The notes: generated by a model from the sequence alone, not told the origin. Shown: positions 34,951-43,817, counted from the first letter of the stretch. The stretch is 64,000 nucleotides of DNA from Pedobacter alluvionis (GCF_003664035.1 NZ_RCCK01000011.1:868001-932000), one strand, 5' to 3'. Made by a program: numbers and translations.

Positions 34951-37900
34951 TTAAAATTTTAGATTAAAACCTACTGTTCCGCTAAAAGGCTGAGGTATAT
35001 TGAATGTACCATAGTCAGGATCAATGCTTAGTTCATTAGTCTTCCATAGAATCCCCAAATTTTTAGCGTATAAGAAAAAGCTTGCGTTTTTAAATAAAAA
35101 ACTGCTAATTTTTTGTCCTGTTAAGTGATATGATAACCGAATATCTTGTAGCCTTATATGATCAGCTCTATCTACTAAGTCTTCCGAATTTAAGAAGAAT
35201 GAATCCATTGCTCCATTTGCGGGATACGTAAGGGCAGGAATTTTTGTGCTCAATTCATCGCCTGATTTTTGCCAACGCTGACTATAGTCTCTCGATGTGT
35301 ATGAATAATTATTGCTGCCAGAAAACACAGATAGTTTTCTAAAATAATAACCAAGTTTATAAATTACATTGAATGACAATTCAAGATTTTTATAACTGAA
35401 AGTATTTATTATGCTACCAAAAAACTTAGGGGAGGCAGAGCCATGAAACTTTAACTGCTTGGTATCTAATAAGCTAATTATTTCAGAATAGTTTTTACTT
35501 ATTGCTCCATTCAAATATCCTTGTGGAGCACCACTGTTATCAAGTCCGGCAGACGGGTAGCTGAAAATTGCATAATATGGATATCCTTCTAATGGATTGT
35601 TATAATTACCACTTATAATGTTTCCGTTAGAGGTTTGTTTAATTTTGTAACTTGTGACTTTGTCTGTATTATAGTTAAAAAGGGCAGCTGTTGACCATTG
35701 AAAGGCGCCTTCAATATTTTTAATATTTAAAATTAGGTCGATTCCTTTTGTTCTGAGACTTGCTCCATTCCCTTTAAACTGAAATACCCCAGACTGCATA
35801 GCAATGGGATTGTTGCCTATCAGATCTTCTGCATCTTTCTGATAAAAATCGATACTTCCAGAAATCCTATTTTTTAATACTACATAGTCAAGACCTAAGT
35901 TATATGTTTTCACCTTTTCCCATCTTAGAAATGGATTAGGTGGGTTTCGTACCCTAGAATAATTGCTTCCCCACTCATTAATAGAACCCGTATTAGTTAG
36001 AGTAAGAAGCCCAGATATATTTTTATCTAAATTGCCGTTATAACCAAAAGTAGCCCTTAATTTCAAGGAGGAAATCCATTCAGAATTTAGAAAATTTTCT
36101 TTGTCTATTATCCATGCCAACCCAGTAGACCATAACGGCACGCCTTTTTGATTTGCTTTTACTCCAAATAAATTAGACTCATCTCTTCTTGCACTGCCAG
36201 AAATGATATACTTCTTTTTATAGGTGTATGAAATGTTTGTATAATAAGACTGTGTTATATCTGTTTGTGAACCTAAACTTGGAGCAGTTGGTATTTGTTG
36301 AGATGTGCTTGGCGCGTAATAATATGGATAAAATATCAATGGATTAATTGTACCATTTCCATTAGTTAACGTTTCAGGATTATAACCAAAATAACTTTGG
36401 CTTGTAGAATTCCCTCTCGTGTCTCCTCCTTCAAATCCAATGATTGCATTAATATCATGTTCTGAACCAAATGATTTATGATAGTCTAACTGGAATCTTA
36501 AAATTTTAGAAATAAGATTTCGAACTGAATTTTCTAGTATCCCTCCAAGTGGTATTGGCCTATTTAATGTATTACCTACAATTGAGGAATACCGATTTAT
36601 GAGATCTCTAGTATAAAAACTTTGTTGAGGATAATTATTTTCATTTGAATTACTCTCTTTTAAATATTGATATTTCGCAGATAAAGTCAGTTCTTCTAAT
36701 ATATTATAGTTGATTCCCAAATTTATTTTGTATTGGACTTGTTTAAGGACGCTATTAGCCTTTAGCTCGTCGATGGGCTTATAGTGCCAATCTAATAACT
36801 TGCCATTACCTACAGTGTCGACATAAGCCGAACGTAAATTTTTAATCACAGATAACGGTTCTCCATTAGCTGAAACAATTTGATCATATGGTGAATATGG
36901 TAAATATGGCTGTGAGGCGCTATAAGTATTTCCTGATGCGAACCCAATGTCACCTACGATTTCGAGATGATCTTTAAATAAAGAAAATGTGTTATTAGCT
37001 TTAAGAGTAAAACGGTCAAACGCATTAGAAACTGAAGTCTCCATATTTTTGTCATATCCACCTGACAAGTAATATCTGTTGAATTCTCCACCTCCATTTA
37101 AATTCAATTGATATTGCTGATAAACACTAGGTCTATAGAAATATCTTTTAAGATCAATACGGACATCTCTTTCTTTTAAATTGTTTATGGAATTGGTTGA
37201 ATCAACTTTAGATATTTTCCCTAATTTCCGATTGTTAAAAATTTCGATTGCCTCTGAAACTGGACGATACCCACTATTTATAGCGCTAGTATAGTACCCT
37301 TTTGCATATAAATATTCTTCAAGATCTATAAATTCAGAAGACGACATTTGATCTTGATAGTAAAGATTTGGTTTTCCTCCTATAGTAAGAGTTGAGGATA
37401 ATTCGACCTGTAGTTTCTGATTTTTACCTCCTCGCTTAGTAGTAATTACTATTACACCATTACTAGCCTTAGCCCCCCAAATCGAAGCGGCCGCTGCGTC
37501 CTTTAGTAATGTTATAGAAAGAATATCAGCGGGGTTAATTTGTTCAATCGATCCCTCATAAGGAAAACCATCTAATACTATAGTGGGTTCTGCACTTGCA
37601 AAGAGTGTACTTCTTCCCCTAATGGAAATTTTGGGATTGTTTGCTCCGTTTGTTAATCCTTTATTTAAAATTAACCCACTACTTACGCCGTCTAATCGAT
37701 CAAGGATATTAACACCTACATTACGGTTTAGGGTTTTATTTTCTAGTTGGACAAAGCTTCCGGTTGCTCTTTCCTTTGGGATATTTTGATAGCCCGTACT
37801 AACGACTTGTACCTCTTCTAATCCATTATCCTCGGTAAGCATACGTACATTTAGAAATTCATCTTTCTGTATGTTCTGAAGCTCAGTTGTTTTATATCCA

Positions 37901-38133
37901 ATACTTGAAATTATTAAGGTCGTACCTAGTTGGACATTATTTAATTCAAAAAGCCCCTCGCCATTTGCTATAGTTGTGGTCTTAGATTCTTTCACTTTTA
38001 TGGTAGCATTTGCAATTGGCAACCCTTTTTCATTGGTGATTCTACCTTTAATTGCAATCTTTTTAACCTGTGCCTCTACCTTTAAAAAAAAGCAAAGCAT
38101 GGCCATTACGATATATATCGTTGATTTTTTCAT
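34951..38133 (-). CDS. SusC/RagA-type TonB-dependent transporter (1,060 aa)
   Basis: A signal peptide (IYIVMAMLCFFLKVEAQ) is followed by a carboxypeptidase-D-regulatory-like domain (IKGRITNEKGLPIANATIKV). A plug with ATGSFVQLENKTLNRNV, ISIRGRSTLFAS and PTIVLDGFP follows, then a long beta-barrel ending FNIPQPFSGTVGFNLKF. No STN domain is present, so it is not tied to an anti-sigma pair. With the SusD and TlpA-like genes it makes a transporter operon carried as ICE cargo. Confidence 0.93.
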   Translation of the reverse strand: MKKSTIYIVMAMLCFFLKVEAQVKKIAIKGRITNEKGLPIANATIKVKESKTTTIANGEGLFELNNVQLGTTLIISSIGYKTTELQNIQKDEFLNVRMLTEDNGLEEVQVVSTGYQNIPKERATGSFVQLENKTLNRNVGVNILDRLDGVSSGLILNKGLTNGANNPKISIRGRSTLFASAEPTIVLDGFPYEGSIEQINPADILSITLLKDAAAASIWGAKASNGVIVITTKRGGKNQKLQVELSSTLTIGGKPNLYYQDQMSSSEFIDLEEYLYAKGYYTSAINSGYRPVSEAIEIFNNRKLGKISKVDSTNSINNLKERDVRIDLKRYFYRPSVYQQYQLNLNGGGEFNRYYLSGGYDKNMETSVSNAFDRFTLKANNTFSLFKDHLEIVGDIGFASGNTYSASQPYLPYSPYDQIVSANGEPLSVIKNLRSAYVDTVGNGKLLDWHYKPIDELKANSVLKQVQYKINLGINYNILEELTLSAKYQYLKESNSNENNYPQQSFYTRDLINRYSSIVGNTLNRPIPLGGILENSVRNLISKILRFQLDYHKSFGSEHDINAIIGFEGGDTRGNSTSQSYFGYNPETLTNGNGTINPLIFYPYYYAPSTSQQIPTAPSLGSQTDITQSYYTNISYTYKKKYIISGSARRDESNLFGVKANQKGVPLWSTGLAWIIDKENFLNSEWISSLKLRATFGYNGNLDKNISGLLTLTNTGSINEWGSNYSRVRNPPNPFLRWEKVKTYNLGLDYVVLKNRISGSIDFYQKDAEDLIGNNPIAMQSGVFQFKGNGASLRTKGIDLILNIKNIEGAFQWSTAALFNYNTDKVTSYKIKQTSNGNIISGNYNNPLEGYPYYAIFSYPSAGLDNSGAPQGYLNGAISKNYSEIISLLDTKQLKFHGSASPKFFGSIINTFSYKNLELSFNVIYKLGYYFRKLSVFSGSNNYSYTSRDYSQRWQKSGDELSTKIPALTYPANGAMDSFFLNSEDLVDRADHIRLQDIRLSYHLTGQKISSFLFKNASFFLYAKNLGILWKTNELSIDPDYGTFNIPQPFSGTVGFNLKF

Positions 38134-38188
38134 TGTTGGTTAGTTTAATTGATTATTTAATGTATGGGATGATTTGTGCCCAAATCAG

Positions 38189-38362
38189 CTAAACTGGTGG
38201 CTTAATTATGTTTTCATAAAGGGCTGTGTAGGATCTATGTTGATTATAAAAGAGATAGTTGAAGAAATCCTTTATAATGGGAATAAAAAGCCCTTTAGCA
38301 TGGAAAACAAAAGGAAATAGGTAGAAGTGTTCTATATGGTCAAGGTTTAAGTTAGTATTCAT
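38189..38362 (-). CDS. Possible small ORF upstream of susC (57 aa)
   Basis: The frame starts MNTNLNLDHIEHFYLF and ends NIIKPPV. It is rich in Phe and Tyr with no clear signal peptide. It is on the susC strand and ends 55 bp before the susC start, so it might be a leader peptide or a small gene of the operon. Aromatic-rich composition in AT-rich DNA can arise by chance, so confidence is low. Confidence 0.22.
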   Translation of the reverse strand: MNTNLNLDHIEHFYLFPFVFHAKGLFIPIIKDFFNYLFYNQHRSYTALYENIIKPPV

Positions 38363-38441
38363 ATTTATCCGTACATATTAATTGAACATCTATTATGCAA
38401 CGGGTTAGCAAACCTTAAATGGGCAGGACTTACACCCGTTA

Positions 38442-38536
38442 CCGTCCCTGCCAGGATTGAAATAACAAGTGAAGTACCATACCCATTTTAGGTATGGTTC
38501 AACAGTTTTCTAAGTTTCGTTTCTTGGCAGGGACGG
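38442..38536. repeat. Inverted-repeat element E1
   Basis: CCGTCCCTGCCA (38442-38453) and TGGCAGGGACGG (38525-38536) are perfect 12-bp inverted repeats around 71 bp. The enclosed DNA has a further small hairpin of CCATACC / GGTATGG. It may be an invertible segment or a structured leader. Confidence 0.65.
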
Positions 38537-38714
38537 CTTAGAAAATTTAAAACCAAATGAGGTGGAATATTAGGGCGGATGAAATCCGACTAATAGATGA
38601 ATTGAATAGTAATTTATATTTTTTTCTTTCATAACTCGTTAATTACAACGAGTCTCAAAGTTTAGCAGGATGGATGGTAAAATAGGCAGGACTTTACATA
38701 CCACCGCATCCTAG

Positions 38715-38827
38715 TTGACAGCCAAGAACGTGGGTTTACAGTAAAGCCCATACCTATTTCAAGCACAAAGATATGCACTTAAAGTGATATGGGCATTAAT
38801 CTTACTGCCTCGCTTCTTGGCTGTCAA
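38715..38827. repeat. Inverted-repeat element E2 with enclosed promoter-like box
   Basis: TTGACAGCCAAGA (38715-38727) and TCTTGGCTGTCAA (38815-38827) are perfect 13-bp inverted repeats around 87 bp. The enclosed DNA has TATCTTTG on the minus strand (38766-38773), matching TAnnTTTG. Further out, GAGTCTC (near 38650) and GAGACTC (near 38841) add an outer pair. This is the layout of an invertible promoter, or of a long RNA stem. Confidence 0.65.
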
Positions 38828-39005
38828 ACTTTTTGCGACGAGACTCTTAGTTAAATGCCTTTTCAAAAAGGCCATTCAATTATTATTTTTTAATTCATTT
38901 ATTGCTATTAAAAGGTTGAAAAACAACGTGAATCAAATATATGAAAATAAATTAATATGTCAAATTAGACTTATGAAATAAAAATAATACAATTCTTTTT
39001 ACTGG

Positions 39006-39551
39006 ATGGGTAAAGCACAGTATATTGACAAAGAAAATTTGAAATTGCTAAGAAGTAGGATGCAACAACTAATCATAGATAAAAACATACCTCTTGAGGC
39101 GTTGTCTGATCGTACTGAGTTTACACCAAAACAGATTTATAGAATTATTTATGGCGAAGCCAATACATCCATAAGCAACATATTTGCCATAGCCAAAGCT
39201 ATGGAAATTCATATAATGGAATTGTTTGTGATTGATTTTAAAATTCCGACCTATGATGTGAGTATTGACTTCTATAGAAAAAAATCTAAAGTAAAGACAG
39301 AGAAAATAAAAGAGAAACCAATTACGGCAGCAGAAGCTATTCGTAATCTTTCCGGCGAGGGGTATTTTAATAAGACAGATAAAGTTAATGAAGAAAAAAC
39401 TTTGAACAGAATTGTCAAAGATTCTCAAACTCGATTTCGTAATGATTTTAAAACAAGCGAATTTTCAAGTGCGTTACTATATGCATTCAAAAAAGGATCA
39501 TTAAAGAGATATAAGCAAGAAAATACAGGCTCTTTCGTTTACCATGACTAA
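39006..39551 (+). CDS. HTH (XRE/Cro-like) transcriptional regulator (181 aa)
   Basis: Residues 10-65 (LKLLRSRMQQLIIDKNIPL, then RTEFTPKQIYRIIYGEANT and NIFAIAKAMEIHIMELF) form a typical XRE helix-turn-helix. The C-terminal 100 residues are basic and Lys/Ser-rich with no recognised domain. It is transcribed away from susC. It may regulate the adjacent genes or the E1/E2 region. Confidence 0.8.
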   Translation: MGKAQYIDKENLKLLRSRMQQLIIDKNIPLEALSDRTEFTPKQIYRIIYGEANTSISNIFAIAKAMEIHIMELFVIDFKIPTYDVSIDFYRKKSKVKTEKIKEKPITAAEAIRNLSGEGYFNKTDKVNEEKTLNRIVKDSQTRFRNDFKTSEFSSALLYAFKKGSLKRYKQENTGSFVYHD

Positions 39552-39639
39552 ACTAAGTAGTTATTTACTGCACCACTTAAAGAGCAGTCGATTAGGAAGT
39601 AATGAAATTTCAGTAATTTTATATCCTAATTTATGAAAA

Positions 39640-40304
39640 ATGCTGGAGAAATACAGATCAGAGCTGTTAAGCTTCTATGAAAAAAAAAAGATTCGGGCGA
39701 ACTCTCCCCAAACTTAATGCGTCCAACATGCGCTAACATTCGAAACGAATTAAGATCACTATTTAACGGCCGATGCGATAAATTTGATAAAAGAAGCATA
39801 AGAGAAATTCTTGCGATCTCCTTTGATACCGAACTTTCCGACTTAGCAATCAAAAGATGTGACACTGAGAAATTTAAGCCACTATGTAACTTTTTGCAAA
39901 AGGGAGGTAATACCCGTGAAAAAAATATGGAGCTGCTTGCTTGCCTAATTGACTTCCGGCCACGGCCTTTTTCAAATTACTGGCGTCAATCTAACGGCAA
40001 ATCAGATGTACTTTCAGACCTATCTATTACAGAAACTGGAATTGTTGAAGGTAATAACCAAAAGGTTCAACATAATTCTGAGTTTAGTTTGCAGTCAAAC
40101 AAAGGTGATTACATATCAGAGCGTAATATTTTGAATGAATCACATAATTGGGAAAATCATGATATCGAAGTCTTGCCTAATTCCACCTTCTCTACAAATG
40201 CAATCCAGAAACAGAAGGATATTGTATTGGAATACCCATCAGGAGTAAAACTCTATGTGGATGCTTCGGATATTAACCTGATCGCAAAATTGGTTAAGCT
40301 ATAA
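39640..40304 (+). CDS. Hypothetical protein in two frames, apparent -1 frameshift at an A-run
   Basis: One frame starts at 39640 (MLEKYRSELLSFYEKKK) and stops at 39713-39715. The main frame, open to 40304, has its first ATG at 39717. The two join smoothly if the ribosome slips back one base at A-AAA-AAG within the ten-A run 39680-39689, giving YEKKKDSGELSPNLMRPT. The C-terminus (VLEYPSGVKLYVDASD, then INLIAKLVKL) resembles the end of IS66 accessory proteins. It could be programmed frameshifting, a broken gene or a sequencing error. The function is unknown. Confidence 0.5.
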
Positions 40305-40320
40305 CAATATGAGTTCATTG

Positions 40321-40359
40321 ATTTAAAAAGAGCGGAAACGCTATAGCTTCTCCGCTCTT
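40321..40359 (-). terminator. Terminator of the 40.4-43.3 kb operon
   Basis: AAGAGCGGA, 14-nt loop, TCCGCTCTT. On the minus strand a run of T follows, and it lies 28 bp past the last gene of the operon. Confidence 0.75.
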
Positions 40360-40386
40360 AATAACTGAAAAAAGATTCCTTAAATA

Positions 40387-41067
40387 TTAGTTGATCCTAG
40401 CTTGGTATACAAAGTGCCCATTCAAATTGGACATTCTTAATTGTTCTGTCCTTATAAGTTCGTAAATTATATTTTTCAGATGCATTATTGACCATGCACT
40501 TGATCGGTATTTATGTGCTGTCCAAACCATCAGATATATATCTAATGGAGATCGCTTTGTGTTAAAATAGCGCTCTGCTAAAAGCTTCGTTAATTCATTT
40601 GTAATTAACCTTACTTGTTCACCTCCATCATTGGCAGGTTGAAAAACTGGCTCTATTAATTTCAATGGTTTGTTTGCTCCATATTCAACCCAGCGGTGGT
40701 TGAAAACATATTCTAATTTATCTGCATATTCATATCTAGTAATCCTGACCATGCGTTTTTCATGTGAAATATCATGCCGGCCAACATTTTTTTCAAAAGA
40801 AAGCCCCCCAATAAAATTCCTTTTTAGGGTAAGGTTTAACAGATCCATATCGATAAGGTCTAATTTTGTCGTGTTTGACATCTCTTCATAATCATTGGTA
40901 AAGTATGGCGTTCGTCCAAGTAGAAATGCCAGTTCTTCTCTAGTAAGGGAGTTACTTATCCTTCTTTTTATAAATAGGTACCTTTCGATAAAATCGTGCT
41001 GATCTAAATACCCACTATAGCATTTCGTCCGCAAGCATATTGAAGGTTTAGCATATAATTCGTTCAT
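40387..41067 (-). CDS. Hypothetical protein, last gene of five-gene operon (226 aa)
   Basis: A soluble protein with a segment (IERYLFIKRRISNSLTREEL, then AFLLGRTPYFTNDYEEM) that resembles a helix-turn-helix of the XRE type. The C-terminal half (RYFNTKRSPLDIYLMVWTAH) is helical. It begins 21 bp after the nucleotidyltransferase-HEPN-like gene. It may be a DNA-binding partner of the operon. No family is named with confidence. Confidence 0.55.
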   Translation of the reverse strand: MNELYAKPSICLRTKCYSGYLDQHDFIERYLFIKRRISNSLTREELAFLLGRTPYFTNDYEEMSNTTKLDLIDMDLLNLTLKRNFIGGLSFEKNVGRHDISHEKRMVRITRYEYADKLEYVFNHRWVEYGANKPLKLIEPVFQPANDGGEQVRLITNELTKLLAERYFNTKRSPLDIYLMVWTAHKYRSSAWSIMHLKNIIYELIRTEQLRMSNLNGHFVYQARIN

Positions 41068-41088
41068 AAAATTTCTGGTTTGACATCG

Positions 41089-41997
41089 TTAAACACTGTA
41101 TTTTATTTTGCCGTCTTTCAGATCAGTTATGCGTTGCAAGCATACTTTATTGGCATTGTCAATGATTACCGATACTTTGCCATATATTATTGACACGTCT
41201 TGTTTCGTTACTGTAAATCCATCGCTATAACGCGCATCACCATATCCTTTTAATATTATGCTCATAAGCCTCAAATCTTCCGGTGTGCTTTTATTTGGTA
41301 CGACAAAAGAGGAGTCAGGCAAGGCAAGATCGATAAGCTTGATTAATCTGCGTAGGCTATTGCTATTCGTCCTATAACCAGTTAGTACCCTAATCATGGC
41401 AGAATAGCAGTGTTGCAACGCCTGATGTAGCATAAAGACAGATAATTCGTTAATTTCTTCACCAATAAAGAAATTAGCACCTGTTAAGAACTCTGTGGCT
41501 AATTGGTGCCATTTCTGCCAAAGTTGTTCCCGTTTGGTTATACGGTTTCTAATAGATGCCCCTTCACCTGGTGACACAAATGGCTCTTCATTTTTATCAT
41601 GTAAAACGATACCCCGTTTATATACAGATTTAAAAAACGTACTGCCATTTTGTAAGGCCGTGTTAAACTCATCCATCCGATGGATAAGAATAGTCACCGA
41701 GGCGATGGGTTTTAATTGCTCTTCTAAGCGTTGCTGAATTACAACATCGTTACACTTTTCCGTCTGGCATGGTATCAATAGAAGAAAATAGCTATTTAAT
41801 AAATTGGAACTTACGCTTGGTTCATTAAGATCCGCAAAGCAACTTTCCCTTTGAGTTTTGTTTATTTCGCTTCCAATAGAAATAATTTTTTCAAATGAAT
41901 ATTGGTCTGTTATTATGGCCGTTATCTCTTTAAGTTGGTTTTCAGCTTCAGTCGGTTTTGGTGCTATTGGGAGGTTTTTTAGTTTTTGTTTTTTCAT
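41089..41997 (-). CDS. Nucleotidyltransferase-HEPN-like fusion protein (302 aa)
   Basis: The first half (KIISIGSEINKTQRESCFAD, then YFLLLIP and ASVTILIHRMDEFNTAL) follows the strand order of a minimal nucleotidyltransferase, but the catalytic GSxxxGxxxxxSDxD motif is not intact. The second half (ELSVFMLHQALQHCYSAMIRVLTGY) is a HEPN-type helix bundle. MNT-HEPN pairs are toxin-antitoxin modules, and Bacteroidetes carry fused versions. Here the fusion probably has a sensing or regulatory role. It overlaps nothing and begins 1 bp after the gene before it. Confidence 0.6.
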   Translation of the reverse strand: MKKQKLKNLPIAPKPTEAENQLKEITAIITDQYSFEKIISIGSEINKTQRESCFADLNEPSVSSNLLNSYFLLLIPCQTEKCNDVVIQQRLEEQLKPIASVTILIHRMDEFNTALQNGSTFFKSVYKRGIVLHDKNEEPFVSPGEGASIRNRITKREQLWQKWHQLATEFLTGANFFIGEEINELSVFMLHQALQHCYSAMIRVLTGYRTNSNSLRRLIKLIDLALPDSSFVVPNKSTPEDLRLMSIILKGYGDARYSDGFTVTKQDVSIIYGKVSVIIDNANKVCLQRITDLKDGKIKYSV

Positions 41998-41998
41998 T

Positions 41999-42487
41999 TT
42001 ACTTTTTTATAAGGTTATCTCTTTTTGATCTGACATCGATTATCGCATCATTTTCGCTCATATTTTCAATAAGCTCCCTATGCCAATCATTGTAAAATCC
42101 TATTAATAGAAAGTATCTGAGTTCTTCGTTAGTCTCTTTCTTCAACTCTGATTTTAGCCGTTTAAATTTATTGATATACCGTTTTTGCACTTTTTGTACG
42201 GGGAGAAACCTCTCATAAAACAGAGAGCAGTGCGTGACCAAGAAATTTGAGGCTATAAATTTTGTAGGGTTATTTCCTAAGCCATGATAGTTTTTAGTGT
42301 CGTCAACGCTACATTCAACTATTGGTAGGTTTGGATCATCGATTCGTTGGCTTAAATATCTATCAGTGCTATATAAGTATGCAAGTGAAATGCTGTTCAT
42401 AAAAGCTTCAATAGCTTCGTGTGGCCTTATATATAAAATATCACAGGCCAATTCGAACTCAGGAAAGGCAGAAGTATTAATTATCAT
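41999..42487 (-). CDS. Tandem paralogue A, unknown family (162 aa)
   Basis: The start at 42487 (MIINTSAFPEFELACDIL) overlaps the previous stop by 11 bp. The longer frame at 42532 would lie in the preceding gene. Its first 35 residues (FPEFELACDILYIRPHEA, then IEAFMNSISLA) align with the starts of the two upstream genes, showing a three-member tandem family. The remainder is helical and Lys-rich. The function is unknown. Confidence 0.6.
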   Translation of the reverse strand: MIINTSAFPEFELACDILYIRPHEAIEAFMNSISLAYLYSTDRYLSQRIDDPNLPIVECSVDDTKNYHGLGNNPTKFIASNFLVTHCSLFYERFLPVQKVQKRYINKFKRLKSELKKETNEELRYFLLIGFYNDWHRELIENMSENDAIIDVRSKRDNLIKK

Positions 42488-42881
42488 GTCCTTCAATTTT
42501 AAAATCCAAAGCCAAATTGTTCCGTAAATCAAGTCTTAGCTTAATTATTTCTGGACAACAATTAGTGATTAATTTTCTCAATAAGCTTTCAGTTTCCGGC
42601 TGTTCAAATCCAAGGTCAAGGATTCTAGCAGACTCCTGCTCAAATTTCGATTTCAGAAACTCCATTAATTTCTCTTCAATAATCTCAGGATCTTGAGTTT
42701 TTGTACGACAAAGAATGAGTTGTATATCATCACCAAATGGATCGTCAGGATGTGAACTTAAATGTTTCGGTAATGAAATTCTATTTAAATAATCTTGAAG
42801 TACATCGACTGTATTTAATGAGAATATCATACATATTAATTCGAATTCATATGGTATTTTAATATCAATATGTATTCTCAT
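42477..42881 (-). CDS. Tandem paralogue B, unknown family (134 aa)
   Basis: The N-terminus IPYEFELICMIFSLNTVDV, then LQDYLNRISLP, matches paralogues A and C at the positions F-x3-C and Y-x3-I. It overlaps C by 17 bp and A by 11 bp, so the three are tightly coupled. The rest is acidic and helical (EEKLMEFLKSKFEQESARI). No known family. Confidence 0.6.
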   Translation of the reverse strand: MRIHIDIKIPYEFELICMIFSLNTVDVLQDYLNRISLPKHLSSHPDDPFGDDIQLILCRTKTQDPEIIEEKLMEFLKSKFEQESARILDLGFEQPETESLLRKLITNCCPEIIKLRLDLRNNLALDFKIEGHDN

Positions 42882-43263
42882 CTTTTCCTTTCTTAATTGA
42901 TTGATACCATCGCTTAATTATATTTTCATATTCAGTGCTGTCAGATCCCTTTTTTGCCATCCCAAGTTTTATGATTTCTCTTATAGGGGCTACATGAAGT
43001 TTTGGATAAATGGCTGTTTTCATACCATGCTTTCTAATGCAGGATTTCTGAAACTTTTTAAAAATGGCTGTTGCCTCAACATTTATCCCATTTTTTTCAT
43101 TAAAAAGTTGATTGTAAACCTTAATGTGGTCAACATAAGTTTGCAAGGCTTGACTAAATGAAATGTTCATAAATTGACAGACGCTTATAAAGTCTTCTGG
43201 CAGATTTAGCTTAAAGGATGTGTGGGTTCCATCTAATGGAGTTTTGATACGGTTTTCTATCAT
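42865..43263 (-). CDS. Tandem paralogue C, unknown family (132 aa)
   Basis: It is the first gene of the operon. The segment LPEDFISVCQFMNISFSQA, then LQTYVDHIKVY, is the same as that in A and B. The C-terminal half is basic, ending in IKRWYQSIKKGKDENTY. A palindrome lies 10 bp upstream of its start, next to the divergent HTH gene. The function is unknown. Confidence 0.6.
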   Translation of the reverse strand: MIENRIKTPLDGTHTSFKLNLPEDFISVCQFMNISFSQALQTYVDHIKVYNQLFNEKNGINVEATAIFKKFQKSCIRKHGMKTAIYPKLHVAPIREIIKLGMAKKGSDSTEYENIIKRWYQSIKKGKDENTY

Positions 43264-43272
43264 AATGAAATC

Positions 43273-43291
43273 TGGTTTGATTTACAAACCA
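43273..43291. promoter_or_regulatory. Operator-like palindrome for the divergent HTH gene
   Basis: TGGTTTG, 5 bases, CAAACCA lies 10 bp upstream of the paralogue C start and 137 bp upstream of the XRE gene. It is a likely binding site for that XRE protein, repressing the five-gene operon. Confidence 0.5.
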
Positions 43292-43427
43292 ACAAAACCA
43301 ACCAGTTGATAAATAATTATTTTACCAGATATAATATTCAAAGCGCCGAATTAATTATTTGGGGGATACAAATATTTTATTTAGAATAGACGTATCTTAG
43401 CTATTGAAGAAAAACTAAATTTGCAAA

Positions 43428-43817
43428 ATGGAGACCACGGAGAATACCAAAAAAGTTCATATTGGACAAAACATCAAGCGCATTAGAGAGATAAAAGGTA
43501 TCAAACAGGAAACTTTTGCATTAGAGCTGGGGGAAGACTGGAACCAAAGCAAAGTTTCCCTATTGGAAGCAAGGGAAAATATCGAAGCGGATCTGTTAAA
43601 ACAGGTAGCGAAAATTTTAAACGTCACCCCAGAAATGATTGAAAAATACGATGAAAAATCTGTAAATAATTTCTTCTCTAATACCTTTAATGACTCAAGC
43701 ACCGGAAACGTTGGTAGTAACTTATATTATTGTAATTTCAACCCTATTGATAAGGTTGTAGAATTATACGAGCGTTTACTGTTAAGCGAGGCAGCCAACC
43801 GTAATTCTAATAAATAA
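43428..43817 (+). CDS. XRE-family HTH regulator (129 aa)
   Basis: Residues 11-70 (IGQNIKRIREIKGIKQETF, then ALELGEDWNQSKVSLLE and LLKQVAKILNVTPEMIEKY) form a complete XRE helix-turn-helix. A polar linker (FFSNTFNDSSTGNVGSN) and a C-terminal helix (DKVVELYERLLLSE) follow and probably give dimerisation. It is divergent from the 43.3-40.4 kb operon. This two-part layout is common in Bacteroidetes regulators. Confidence 0.88.
   Translation: METTENTKKVHIGQNIKRIREIKGIKQETFALELGEDWNQSKVSLLEARENIEADLLKQVAKILNVTPEMIEKYDEKSVNNFFSNTFNDSSTGNVGSNLYYCNFNPIDKVVELYERLLLSEAANRNSNK

Larger units (their letters stand above)
38134..39005. other. Structured intergenic region upstream of susC
   Basis: About 870 bp without a convincing long gene. 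It contains a possible 57-codon frame next to susC and two separated inverted-repeat elements (38442-38536 and 38715-38827). The two share short sequence blocks: GGCAGGACT followed by T and TACA, and CCATACC. The region presumably holds the susC promoter (minus) and the promoter of the HTH gene (plus). Confidence 0.6.

Noticed and set aside
38400-38850. Known riboswitch (cobalamin, TPP) upstream of susC
   Set aside because: The conserved core sequences of those classes are not present; only inverted repeats and short shared blocks are seen.
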